Assembly: GCA_949128115.1 (NCBI GenBank)
Contig: OX421962.1
Coordinates: 57,081,787-57,145,786, forward strand
From: Anaspis maculata
Lineage: Eukaryota; Arthropoda; Insecta; Coleoptera; Scraptiidae
Direction of reading: 5' to 3'
Length of the DNA: 64,000 nt
Positions 10,539-20,728 of this stretch are shown piece by piece; the first letter of the stretch is position 1, and each line of letters begins with the position of its first letter. Made by a program: the position numbers and the translations under genes. The notes under the pieces are model-generated. The model was given only the letters and a program-made list of their open reading frames with translations. It was not told the DNA's origin and did not search any database.

Positions 10539-12173
10539 CCCTTTCAATACGACTTTTCGGAAATTGAGTTGGAACTTATTTTTTTGTGTCCATCTGGTTT
10601 TTAGCCTAATAATAGTTACTTGACCGACTTTAAGATTTTTGAATTCACTAATTTTTGGAAAAAGTTCTTGGGACAAATTTATCCCTGCAGTGATATGCAG
10701 TGGGATATATCTATCCCAACAGTAAGGAAATTCCATTATTTTCAAAAATGGTAATTGTCAGAAATTGAAGATAAGACCAAAATATTACAGGCTGATGATG
10801 TTAAAAATATTGAAAAAATCTAAACCAAGAACTAAACAGTCAAACATATAGGAAAAAATGATAAGCTTAGAACTAGACCCGACCAAATCAGACAAAAACA
10901 TTGAAGAAATTTTCGGCTTGAAACTAAATTCAGATATGTTTCGAGACATAGAACTAAAATAAGCAAAAAAACATCAAAAATGATTGACTTGACAAGCTGA
11001 TTCAAAGTTTGATAATGCATCGTTGCTCAGATAGAGTAACCTCAAACTCCCACTGGATTCCACCAGGTTCCAGGTATGATATGGCGTAAAACAAGCGCTT
11101 TGCTTAGAATCCGTTTTGCCCCCAGTTTTGCCAGAATAAGCTTTGCATAGAATTTGCCTTGCTAAGAGTCCGCTTCGCTCAGAATCCGCTTCTATCAGAA
11201 TCCGCGTCTATCAGAATCCGCTTCATTAGAATCCGCTTCTATCAGAATCCGCTTATTTGCTAGAATCCGCTATGCTCAGAATCTGCTTTGTACCAAAATC
11301 CACTTTGCTAAAAGTCCGCTTTGCTCAGAATCTGCTTTGTACCAGAATTCGCTTTGCTGAGTTTGCTCTGCTCAGAATCCGCTTTGCGCAGAATCCGTTT
11401 TGTAAGTATTCGCTTTATTAGAATCCGTTTTGCTCAGAACCTGCTTTGCTGAGAATTCGCTTTGTTAGAATCAGCTCTGCTTATCTACTGGACAGTGCAA
11501 GCAAAAACATAATCACAATACAGCAACCAGTGACAGAACACACTAAACAAAAAACAGAAAAAAATGACACGGGACTTCCTGATGTCATATATGTCATGAT
11601 GTCTGATATGATGACTGTCATAACAGGGATCGTCCGCGATGTCAGATTTAGGCCTTCAGTCAATTCCTGCAATTCCTTAGGTCGAAGCGGCCTGTTTACG
11701 CTTGAAAATAGTCAAAAATAGTCAAAATAGTCAAAAACCTCACCTTGAGGTTTGATTACTGTTGGGACGAAATTGTCCCCCGCCATATTACTGCAGGGAC
11801 ATTTTTGTCCCACCGTGAATTTTGGACATAGAACTGTTACAAAATATCGGAGAGGTACCTATCTGATATCTGGGATGTGTAGTTACAGACAATACACACA
11901 AACTGACATAAAAACAGAGGTAAACTTGCACAAAAACTGGAGAAAATCGGTTACTCGACTGGTCTTGCTCAAATCCTAGCGTGCACAGGCGGAGGAACAG
12001 CTGACATTGGGTTATGCGACGTCGCATTGATGAAGTTTTTGTGACTGATATCCCGTGTCAAGGCATACGGATACTGAATAATCCCGTCCCCGTGTTATTT
12101 CAAGCAACGAGTTCAAGTACAGTAATTTTCAAATTTTCTTTGGGACGAATATATCCCTGCAGTATTGAAAGGG
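10539..12173. mobile_element. piggyBac-like non-autonomous element, 1635 bp
   Basis: The ends are CCCTTTCAATAC (10539-10550) and GTATTGAAAGGG (12162-12173), each flanked by TTAA (10535-10538 and 12174-12177). TTAA targets and CCC-starting inverted ends are hallmarks of piggyBac. Subterminal GGGACNAATNTATCCCTGCAGT-like motifs recur near 10671-10715, 11763-11812 and 12142-12161. There is no transposase-length frame. It interrupts the tandem array of the surrounding element, so it is younger than that array. Confidence 0.85.
11094..11486 (+). repeat. Degenerate 16-17 bp minisatellite
   Basis: About two dozen variants of CAGAATCCGCTTTGCT follow one another inside the piggyBac-like element. Unit length and sequence drift, so the array is old or gene-converted. 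Confidence 0.8.
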
Positions 12174-12480
12174 TTAAAGTGATTGGGGGCGGTTTTTAGC
12201 AGTTTTTTCATGTCGGCGGCGCATATTGAAGACGGAATGTTTCTTGGCTTACGTTTATAAGTGGCAACTATGTATTATTCAAAAAATGAGAACACCAGAG
12301 CATCAGGTCTGGTAAAAAGTGCAATATTATGTTATTTCAAGTTTATCGGGGGCGGTTTTCTCTATGTTGGCGGCGCAATATGGACATCCAATATAGCCTA
12401 GCCCTCCTTTGGGAGTGGCAGCTATGTAACAGTGAAAAAATTAGAAAGCTAGGTCGTCTAGTTTGGGAGGAGTTCGAGGA

Positions 12481-12510
12481 ACGGACGGACGGACGGACGG
12501 ACGGACGGAC
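12481..12510. repeat. (GGAC)n microsatellite
   Basis: Seven or more GGAC units are followed by AAAGCG. The same GGAC tract plus AAAGCG occurs at 35025-35055 just inside the 3' end of the related element, so it belongs to the transposon and is not a random microsatellite. Confidence 0.85.
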
Positions 12511-12669
12511 AAAGCGGTTGCAATAGCGATTTTCATCGAGATGGAAAATGCGCTAAAAAAACAGTCACAAAGTAGGACAGTTTCGAATACATATAATGCA
12601 AAAACACAAATACGCGGACTGAGTAAATGAGTCTGGTCAACAGATATACATTAGAACAAGTATTATAGT

Positions 12670-12885
12670 CTACTCGGCATGAGAGTCGTAAAATTCTTTA
12701 AGAGAATAAAAACAATAATGCTCCGACAGAAATTCCTTTAGCTCCCATTTGAAAGTCTTCAAGTCCTTTATAGATTTGATTCTGATTGGGAGATTATTGA
12801 AAATTTTGCTACACGTGTAGTAAGGACTTTTGGTGTAAGTTGTTAGTTTATAGTTGGATATATAAATATTTTGAACATTGAACAT
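12670..12885 (-). pseudogene. C-terminal fragment of a non-LTR retrotransposon reverse transcriptase
   Basis: The minus-strand peptide (KSPYYTCSKIFNNLP, then IKSIKDLKTFKWELKEFL, then CFYSLKEFY) has the look of the extreme C terminus of ORF2 proteins of jockey-like insect LINEs. Only about 70 residues remain and no catalytic domain is present, so this is a 5'-truncated dead copy. The assignment is by pattern recall, not a search. Confidence 0.6.
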
Positions 12886-12900
12886 AGAACTCAAAAATAT

Positions 12901-13409
12901 TGTGACGAGCGGCAATCCCTTGCATTCTGGTAAACACGCGATCTTTCTAGATTCTTCAATCCATCAGGTCGCGGTGTAGATACAAGTGCGTAACTCTGGA
13001 CATTTCCAGAAGTATACGCGATGGCTTGGCATTGGGAACTTTCAACGCTCGATCAAGACACATCTGTTCATTTTGGCGGAGGCGCCGGTTCTAGAGCACG
13101 GCAGAATTATACGGGTAATGTGAAGGATTCTTCGGGAGTCGTATGGAAACCGTATGTCGGGTCACTGTGGAAACCGCTGGAGAATGCATGGAACATTCGA
13201 GATAATTGGTCGGGACCTATATAAGCACTATGAATCACCCACAGCACGAGTATTGAATTGGAATGCGAAGTGGTAGCGAGCGGATTCAAGCGAAGTACCC
13301 GCGATATTTCCAAGTAGATAACTAATTGTTGGCGTGTATTTATTGTAGTACGCTGTAATAAACAGTGTGTGTTTTAAAACGATCGTCTCAATTATATTCG
13401 AACCCGTAC
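12901..13409 (+). mobile_element. Solo LTR, plus orientation
   Basis: It begins TGTGACGAGCGGC and ends near CGAACCCGTAC. It holds a TATATAA box at 13218-13224 and AATAAA at 13357-13362, as expected of a retrotransposon LTR. An inverted copy lies at 13921-14424. There is no adjoining gag-pol, so it is solo or from a rearranged pair. The superfamily was not determined. Confidence 0.65.
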
Positions 13410-13439
13410 TAGTCCAGTCACTATGTTCAAAAAATAGTA

Positions 13440-13900
13440 TCAACTTCAGAAAAATTAGTAGAGGGTTGTAATTTTGTACACATAATCCTTTGATAGTCTT
13501 GTATGATCTATAAAAAGTCCTTTGAGATCCGAGCTTAAGAACTTTGGATAATCGCCATCAAGTGTTGAAAAGTCGTTTTTTCGGCGAAAAAGTAATTTCT
13601 TTATTGCAAGATTGTCTTTTTTGTAATTTAATGATTGCGTATCATCATCTTGATAATCACCATACACTATTTCTACTTTTGCGTAGGTGGCGGATCCAAG
13701 ATGGCGGCCAAGAAGTGAAAACAATTGACTGTCTTATTTCCAATAGTAGCGAACTCAAAAAATGTCGGATGATTGCATTTTATGTCTGACATCAAAAAGC
13801 GGCACATCATTCGAGGTCGCGAGTTAGACCGAGTAAAGACTGTAAGAATGTTTACAAGTACCGTTCTCCATCGGAGCGTCAATTTGTGAAGAGACCCATA
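13440..13900. repeat. Dispersed repeat D between the inverted LTRs
   Basis: The block TTTTGTACACATAATCCTTTGAT, CTATAAAAAGTCC and CGCCATCAAGTGTTGAAAAGTCG matches sequence at about 42075-42190 in the same orientation. The flank (CAAGATGGCGGCCAAGAAG) resembles the inverted sequence near 24215-24250. It separates the two LTRs. No gene is visible. Confidence 0.55.
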
Positions 13901-13920
13901 GTATTATTACGTATTTCGCG

Positions 13921-14424
13921 TACGGGTTCGTTTATAATTGAGACGATCGTTTAAAAACACACACTGTTTATTACTGCGTACTACAATAAATACATGCCAA
14001 ACAAATATTATTCACGCTTAGAAATCTCGCAGGTACTATTCGCTTCTATTCGCTCGCTACCACTTTGCATTCAATACTGACTGCCTAGGCCGATCCGTGC
14101 TGCTTATATGTATATGCCTTCGACTAGTGTTCTTGAACCTTCCACGGGTCCTCCAGCAAATTTCACAGTGACCCGGCATATGGTTTCTAGGCGACTCCCG
14201 AATTATCACACACCTTTCGCGTGCTTCCCGTGTGTTCTGGTATGTCGGCACCTCCGCCAATTCGGCTGATGTTTTCTGATCGACCGTTGAAATCTCCCTT
14301 CAGTTCCACGGGCCAAAGCCTACACGCACGTCCTGAACGCACCAGAGCTCCGCACTTGTACACTGCGACCCAATGGGAAAAGTCTAGAAAGATCGGGCGC
14401 TCTCCAGAACCGCCGCTCGTAACA
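13921..14424 (-). mobile_element. Solo LTR, minus orientation
   Basis: This is the reverse complement of the 12901-13409 LTR: on the minus strand it starts TGTTACGAGCGGCGG and ends GAACCCGTAC, with the conserved GTGGTAGCGAGCG and AATAAACAGTGTGTGTTT blocks. Divergence between the two copies is substantial, so they are separate insertions or an old inverted pair, not a recent element. Confidence 0.65.
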
Positions 14425-14433
14425 GTATGTATT

Positions 14434-14555
14434 ATCGTGTGATCAAATGAATTCTTATTTTAGGTAGGCTGTGGCCTGGTCAAATTCAGGGGTGCGAAGC
14501 TGCGTTCGGCTAGACCACAGCCTACCTAAAATAAGAATTCATTTGATCACACGAT
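14434..14555. mobile_element. Perfect 41-bp-arm hairpin MITE
   Basis: Bases 14434-14474 and 14515-14555 are exact reverse complements over 41 bases, around a 40-base loop. Absence of mismatches points to recent formation, recent homogenisation, or sequence kept as a hairpin. Confidence 0.9.
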
Positions 14556-14665
14556 ATAAGGGGTGTTTTTTTTAATCTGGCGTCGAAGTGTGCTGTGCTC
14601 TAACCAAATTCGGCCAGAGCAGTGCACACTTCGACGCCAGATTAAAAAAAAAAAACACCCGTTAT
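14555..14665. mobile_element. Second perfect-type hairpin MITE, abutting the first
   Basis: The ends are ATAAGGGGTGTTTTTTT and its near-complement AAAAAACACCCGTTAT. The inner arms AATCTGGCGTCGAAGTGTGC and GCACACTTCGACGCCAGATT are exact mirror copies. It starts where the previous hairpin ends, sharing the ATATA junction. Confidence 0.85.
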
Positions 14666-15303
14666 ATAAATATTTCAATTGACATAAATGGGGTTGTAGA
14701 AAAATTATTAACATTGAGTGCAACGAAATACCTTCTGAGGCACGAAGGACCAGTTCGAGATATACTCGAGGCGGAGGTGGGAATAAAGAGAAGCAGAAGT
14801 AGACCCAGGTCAGAGTACTGCTCTCAGATAGTTATAGGGATGTAGGATGTTCGACTTTTAGAGAAATGCGTAAGGTTAACGCAGGATAGGAAAGAATGGA
14901 GATAGGCATCCAACCAGTCTTAGGACTGAAAACTTTGTGATAATGATGATGAGATAATAATATCAAGATCATATTATGGTCTTCTCAGTTTTTCTACTTC
15001 ACTCTGTATAAAACCCCTGCCACAAATTCAAGCTTGACACCCGGTAAAGTGTGGTTCCTGACCATTCAAGAAATGCATTCCACATGGTTATTATGCTTCT
15101 TCACTCAAAACCAGGGATCACGCCTCAAAACCATGGACCTGTCTCAAAACCCATAGAATCTTTGGTTTTTTCTTTTTCAGTAGGTCCACCGAATCTAGAG
15201 CTCAGTAAAATCCAATCAAAATTATGGAAACTTCAAATTTTTAGTACGTTTGTCAAGAAAATGTGAAAATTAATTGTATAGTATAATCGCTCGTATAATC
15301 CCA
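14666..15303. other. Upstream region of the 206-residue gene
   Basis: No repeat or gene was recognised. The promoter and 5' UTR of the following gene should lie here, but no motif is convincing. Confidence 0.4.
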
Positions 15304-15924
15304 ATGGCACCCTATAACAAACATAAGAACTGCAACTATCACTCTAAGCAAGTAAAATTTTCAAAAGATCTACCGTCTCCGACGACCCAGCAAACTTTAG
15401 AGAGCTACGCCAGCATAGTCCTGCATTACCTATCCAAACTGAAGAACTATATCAAATCATGCAGCAAATCTTCATCTGGTGTGAAAGGCATTCCTCTTAC
15501 CAGAGCTAAGAGAGCTAAGTCACCTCCCTACTCATCGAAATCTATCCTAAAAAAATACAAGAAGCACGCCGACCACCACACCCGTCGTAGTGATTCTCCA
15601 AAAATGAAATACCGGGATAAAGGCATCGAAGCATACGACATTATAGACGCAGCTTTGACATACGGCCACAATAAGAAAATCATCGAAAGGGTAGGTGACA
15701 TCTTTGTGGTCAAGAGAAAGGAAGACGAGATAAGAAGAGCGATGACTCCTGGACCAGATTTAGCGTGCTGTGCCAAATGCAAACTTTTAACAATGTTGCC
15801 GGAATTCGAAGACCGACATTGTGATTCGTTGGATTCCATTAATTCCAGAAGTGAAAAACAGCCAAATTTTTATCGAAGACGAAAATCGGACCGCAGAAGT
15901 CGTAGTAGATCACGATTTAGATAG
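15304..15924 (+). CDS. Unrecognised basic protein of 206 residues with SR-like tail
   Basis: This is a single open frame starting at the first in-frame ATG (MAPYNKHKNCNY) and followed by an AATAAA about 90 bases after the stop. The codon pattern and absence of stops over 620 bases set it apart from the surrounding noise. I recognise no family. The protein is strongly basic. Residues 45-100 are Ser/Lys/Arg-rich, there is a short central ordered-looking stretch (IEAYDIIDAALTYGHNKKII, then ERVGDIFVVKRKEDEIRRAM), a CCAKCKLL cysteine cluster begins at 155, and the C terminus is RS-rich (DRRSRSRSRFR). There is no signal peptide or membrane segment. A nucleic-acid-binding or nuclear role would fit the composition but is only a guess. 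Flanking DNA is all transposon-derived, so it could also be a lineage-specific orphan. Confidence 0.72.
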   Translation: MAPYNKHKNCNYHSKQVKFSKDLPSPTTQQTLESYASIVLHYLSKLKNYIKSCSKSSSGVKGIPLTRAKRAKSPPYSSKSILKKYKKHADHHTRRSDSPKMKYRDKGIEAYDIIDAALTYGHNKKIIERVGDIFVVKRKEDEIRRAMTPGPDLACCAKCKLLTMLPEFEDRHCDSLDSINSRSEKQPNFYRRRKSDRRSRSRSRFR

Positions 15925-16014
15925 GTACCTACCTGTTTTCTGTAGGTGCTATTTAGGTACTGTTCAAAATCAATTCTGTTTTATCGTAATGTAGATAGCT
16001 CTAGCACTATCAAC

Positions 16015-16020
16015 AATAAA
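16015..16020 (+). terminator. Polyadenylation signal AATAAA
   Basis: AATAAA lies 91 bases past the stop codon of the 206-residue gene, a normal spacing. Confidence 0.6.
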
Positions 16021-16220
16021 ATGTATTGTCTGACGTATGTATCACTGGCGTTTCAGATTTAAGCTATACATTTTATGGTTTGTTAAACCCATCAAGGACG
16101 GCATTTCCTAGTGTTTTTTCTTTAAACGTGAGTTTCATGAAAACCAGTGGAGTTTGAGAATTGAAAAAAAAGAAGGGTAATCTAAAATCAGGTATGAAAA
16201 TGTATAAAAAAAATATATAT

Positions 16221-17142
16221 ACAGGTGTCCGTTTTTCGAGGCTAAGAATGGGTATCTCGCTTATCTTGAGAGATACAAGGTCGGTTAAATTAGGAAAAAG
16301 TTGCGCATTTTTATGACGATCAATGATCCAAAAAGAAATTTGACGTATCAATTTTCGTTTTTGAGATATCGTGAAAAAGCAGGAATTTGAATTTTTGTTT
16401 TTATTTTTTATTCAACAAACGGTTGAAGGTGGCCTTTTCTAATCTAGACATTGTCAGGGCACTTTTCAAGGGGAATCCAAAGCTGCCAGAATCTTTATTC
16501 CAGCTTTCAAAGCAACCGAGATACGACATTCAACGTTTTTCTTTAATGGGCGCCATATTGGATTTTGATATTTTTGAATACGGTATTCTTTTCTGGTTAC
16601 AACGATGTGCCACATGTCATTAATGAATAAATGTTTAACATTTACGTTTTTTTAATTGTCAATGCTGATTTTGTTTCCAAAGCACGACTCTTTGAAAAAT
16701 AAAAAATTTCTTTTTGCTCATAAGCATGAATTTAACAGTAGCATGTGACACATCGTTGAAACCAGAAAAAAATATTGTATTCAAAAATGTCAAAATCCAA
16801 TATGGCGCCCATAAGAGAAAAAAAAGTTGAATGTCATATCTCGGTTGTTTTGGAAGCTAGAATGAAGATTTTGGCAACATTGAATTCCCCTTAGAAAAGT
16901 GCCTTCACAATGTCCTAATTAGAAAAGGCTACCTTCAACCGTTTTTCAAATAAAAAATAAAAACAAAAATTACAAATTTCTGTTTTTTCCCGATATCTCG
17001 AAAACTAAAGCTGACAAGTCAAATATCTTCTTGGATCATTGATCGTCATGAAAATTCGCAACTTTTTTCTGATTTAACCGACTCTGTATCTCTAAAGATA
17101 AGCGAGATACCCATGCTTAGTCTCGAAAAACGGACACCTGTA
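16221..17142. mobile_element. 0.92-kb palindromic element with ACAGGTGTCCG ends
   Basis: The terminal ACAGGTGTCCGTTTTTCGAG (16221-16240) is mirrored exactly at the right end (CTCGAAAAACGGACACCTGT), and pairing continues inward through TGGGCGCCATATTGGATTTT / AAAATCCAATATGGCGCCCA. The flanks are TATATATA on both sides. There is no long frame. The arms are mildly diverged. Confidence 0.85.
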
Positions 17143-17158
17143 TATATAAAGTGCTCGC

Positions 17159-18245
17159 CAATGGGATGTTTTCCTGACAGGTTCTCAATAGATGTCCCTG
17201 GTAGTTCGTAAGGGGCTGAGAAACATTAAATTATCATAAATTGGCGACACTGACGCAGTTCGGCTGCCCTGATATTTCAGCGGGATTTTTGAATGTGACG
17301 GTTCTGCAACAGGTTGCGGTCGTTGCCATAGAGTCGTTGCCAAATATGCCGAATGCTAAATTGTCTATGTGGCAGCTGTTGTCAGTTCCAGATTTCCCAT
17401 TCCCGTATCATCACGCACGGCCTTTGTGCGAAAGCTCCTTGGTGCTGAACAGCTTGGTATAAGTGAAGATACAATAATAGAAATCGATTGAACATGGAAC
17501 ACAATTTTCTTATTGCTGGGTGATGTGACGAAATTGCGATATAAATTTATGTTCACACAAAGAAGAGAGAAGCACGCACCCTGTGGAAGGCGCGGCCACA
17601 AATGGTTCAGTGGATAACTTCGTAGCTTGAGAGCCTGAAGAGACTAGAAGGTGTAGTGCAGACTGCAGACTACAACCAGAGAGTAGCCACAACCACTGAA
17701 TTGAACGTAAACTTCAGCGCGCTATGCGAGGAGGTCGAGTGAAAGCCATGCAAATTATTTTAGGAACGTTTTTAATAAACAAGATTAAGTAAAAACTACC
17801 AGGTTTTATCAATGATTCTAACTCGTATTCTCATGTCGCCTTTTCTTTCACACAAAGCAGGAAGCAGAAGGAGACCAGAACCATAACACCCAAACTAAAC
17901 TCTGTTGAGCATCTTCAGACGAGCACTTCGGCGAAGTGTTGAATTCAAAATTAAGTAGCGTCAGTTGCACTTTCTTATTCCTTGACCTTACAGGCATGGT
18001 TTTGCTGCAGTTCACGTTCGCTGTTATTGTTCAACGAACAAAGAATGGCCAGCGAAACTCAACACTTCAGACTTTGACACTTTTGATAAACGTCGCTCAA
18101 TTTTTTGGGTTACATTTCAATTTTGAACGACAACAAGCAGTCGGTTGAGCTGTCAACATACAGAACACAAATGTTCCCAAGCCCCTTACGAACCACTAGG
18201 GACATCTAGCAGAGTTTCTTCAACTACGCTGAAAACATCCCATTG
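17159..18245. mobile_element. 1.1-kb element with inverted ends
   Basis: The left end (CAATGGGATGTTTTCCTGAC... ATAGATGTCCCTGGTAGTTCGTAAGGGGCT) is mirrored at the right (AGCCCCTTACGAACCACTAGGGACATCTA...GAAAACATCCCATTG). Unlike its neighbours, the roughly 900-bp interior is not palindromic. The interior contains no long frame. Confidence 0.75.
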
Positions 18246-19253
18246 AAATGGTCCACCCAAAAAATACAGTCACATTCAAAGTGTCATAACTTTTGAATGA
18301 ATAAACTATTTTGAATCGTTTTATGTTTTCTAATTAGCTCACGTATTGGACTACAACATGTCATGGACTATTTTTGGTACAAGTGTTTCGTATTAATTAT
18401 ACAGGGCCCTCAATCAGGTACCGCAAAAATGGGAAAGTTTTAACAGGTCCCATTTCACAAAAAATAGCTTTTGGTTTTCTCCAAGTGTTTCAGGAGAGTT
18501 GTTATAACCATAGCTCGAATCATTTTTAAATTTTTTTGCCTATCTACTTTAATTACAGGGTGATCTCAAAAATGTAACCTTTTAGTTTTGCAGTAATAAC
18601 TTTATTCGTTGTTGGCCGATTTTGGAAAATGAGGGCTCTTGTTGAAGCTGAAGGCTCAGGTCAGAAGGATCGAGGATCAGAATTGACTTTAGATGAAAAT
18701 TCTGGAACAGGGATTGAATCAAAAGTGACTCAGATGAAAAACTTGCTAGAGATCCGGTTTAGGGAAGGTAATAAACAAATAACAACTTGTCTTCAAACAA
18801 ACCATTCTTTCTGAACATTTTAAGGTGTTTCCCATTTGTATGGGGGAAAAATTGTGCAATGAATCCAAATCAGAAATGGATGCTTCCAACGAAGAATACT
18901 GGACGTTTTTCACCTAAAAATAGACGTAGCCTGGGTTACGAAGATCAGAACTGGTGCCTATCTCTTTAAATGTGAAGGAAACATTCGACAATAAGAACAT
19001 AACCTAGGTTTCGTTGATTTTCAGTCGAGGAAGGTCCGGTATTATCTTCTGAAAAGTGAATTTGTAAAATGGGTCCCGCATCGACAATTTTCATCACTTA
19101 AAATCGGAAAATACCTCAAAATGTTCGGAAATAAAACTCTGTTTGAAGGCAAGTTGATTTTTATTTGGTTCTTTCCCTGAACCTGACTTCTAGGGTGCTT
19201 CATATTTTGGTCACTTTTGATTCCTTCGCTTTTTCAAAAATGTTGTCTCCAGT
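18246..19253. other. Gene-free stretch
   Basis: ACAGGG-type junctions (about 18400 and 18555) hint at old terminal sequences of repeats. No gene or clear repeat boundary is visible. Confidence 0.4.
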
Positions 19254-19628
19254 CAGTTCATATGAATTTATCGTCTCCTTGCATAGAAGAAAAAATAAAA
19301 ATAGTTTTTTTGACCTCTGCCAAAGAATTTTTTTTTCAAGTGTGAAGAATGAATCGGACACGACGACAATTGAGGAAAACATTTTCAATAGACTCGTAAG
19401 CTTCACTTATGACATACATGACGACACTCAATGATCGTCATGTGAAGGTCTTGCATCTTGAAAATTCGGAGGGCCCCCATTGGCCCCCTAAGGGACAAAA
19501 TATCGAGTGCTGCGGGTCAAATCGCTTGTCTCGGTATAAAGTATGCCCATGCAAAATCTCGTTCTTGCACTCCAAAGTCCAAAGTGCGGTATCGATGTGT
19601 TTTTAGGTGTGTACCGCTTCCACTATTA
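19254..19628. mobile_element. Truncated half of palindromic family X
   Basis: It matches the right arm of the family X element at 20729-22203 (GAATTTATCG..., GACCTCTGCCAAAGAATTTTTTT, GTGCTGCGGGTCAAATCGCTTGTC) and ends in the family terminus GTACCGCTTCCACTA. The opposite arm is missing, so it is a truncated copy. Confidence 0.7.
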
Positions 19629-20128
19629 TACCACTATACTGGTATAGGACAGCGAATTCGAAATTTTGTACTTGATGTACTTGTCATTTGGGAAGAGTTC
19701 TGTGTATATGATGGCTCGAAAAATGGCGTATAACTGCTCAGCTGAGAAGATGCTGCAGTGTTCCGACAGTCGAAAAAAGAATTTTTCAGATGGCGCGGCG
19801 TAATCACAGCAGATGCCACACATTTCACGGAATTCCAGTCTAATTTCATGGTGATTGTAATCTGTTTTGCTGTGCTGAGCCAATTTATAGTTATTTTCAC
19901 AGTCTGTAGTTTCCAAGAGGTATTTGGGACTGGAATCATGATTTGAATCATGGTTTTTGAGTTTTCAAAATTTATTTCAGTTTGAATACGATGCAATCTT
20001 CCGTGTACTCACAGGAGAAACGATGTTTGATGTTAGAAAAAAGCCAAGGGGAAATTAGAGCTTTTTGGAATCAAAGCCCAATTGGTAAAGTCGTTCAAAG
20101 TTAACTGTTTAGTTCGAAGTTGAACATT
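19629..20128. other. Gene-free spacer between X and Y elements
   Basis: No gene or repeat was recognised. Confidence 0.4.
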
Positions 20129-20728
20129 TAGCCCGGTCAATGAAAGCATAATTTAGGAGAATAGCGAGAATAAATAGTGTAGTTCTGAAAATTGGTAGAG
20201 ATGTTCTCGAAAGCTTGCTGATTACTGTGTAGAAAGTCCCCATCGATGAAGGGTGTGGAATCGCCGCCATCTTGGATTATTGGTACATTTGAAGTATTTT
20301 TTGCAATTATCTCGAATTAGGGCGATCCCATCAAAAAAACGGCTTGGTTCAAATGAAAGGCCATCAAATTGTCTACAAAAAAGTTGTGTATCACTTTCAC
20401 GTATCTGTCATAACTTTGGAGAAATTGGCCTGTAAGCGTCAGCTGTGAGTCGTGGAGGAGGTATTTTATTTTTCACGGTGTTTTTGAAGAATCGCGAAAA
20501 ACTACAATGTTCAGTTCAGTGTACAATGCTGTTCAGTTAATCTTCGTTCATGATTAATGAATAAAAAAAATGAATGAAAAAATTTTTTGGTCTTCACTTC
20601 AGAAAATATGGGGGGGTCAAAGGGAAAAAATTGAACCTCTAGTATTTCGGTTATTTAAGAAGTTTTTGAAAACATTTTTGGGAGGAATTATGAGTGATCC
20701 ATTTATGATACAAGGTGTAAAAGACAGA

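Larger units (their letters stand above)
8868..12555 (+). mobile_element. Helentron/DINE-like element with internal array (copy 1)
   Basis: The 5' part has TAGCGCATTTTC at 8903-8914. Its exact reverse complement GAAAATGCGCTA is at 12544-12555, forming 12-bp subterminal inverted repeats. The 3' copy also forms a local hairpin with TAGCGATTTTC at 12524-12534. Between them lie a 258-276 bp tandem array, a GGAC microsatellite and a later piggyBac-like insertion. Subterminal repeats, a central array, a microsatellite and a 3' stem-loop are the layout described for non-autonomous Helentron (DINE-1-like) elements. The assignment is structural inference; no Rep/helicase gene is present. The exact 5' end is uncertain. 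Confidence 0.6.

Noticed and set aside
9569..10623. Three plus-strand frames of 70-80 residues with similar peptides (FLVSYPY, RIRSLCLR, YVFH).
   Set aside because: They arise because the about 265-bp tandem units are similar in sequence; no start, splice or polyA context supports a gene.
17230..18150. Interior of the 17159-18245 element considered as a captured gene or LTR.
   Set aside because: Only frames of 60-80 codons, no recognised protein, no LTR pair or primer-binding site could be shown.
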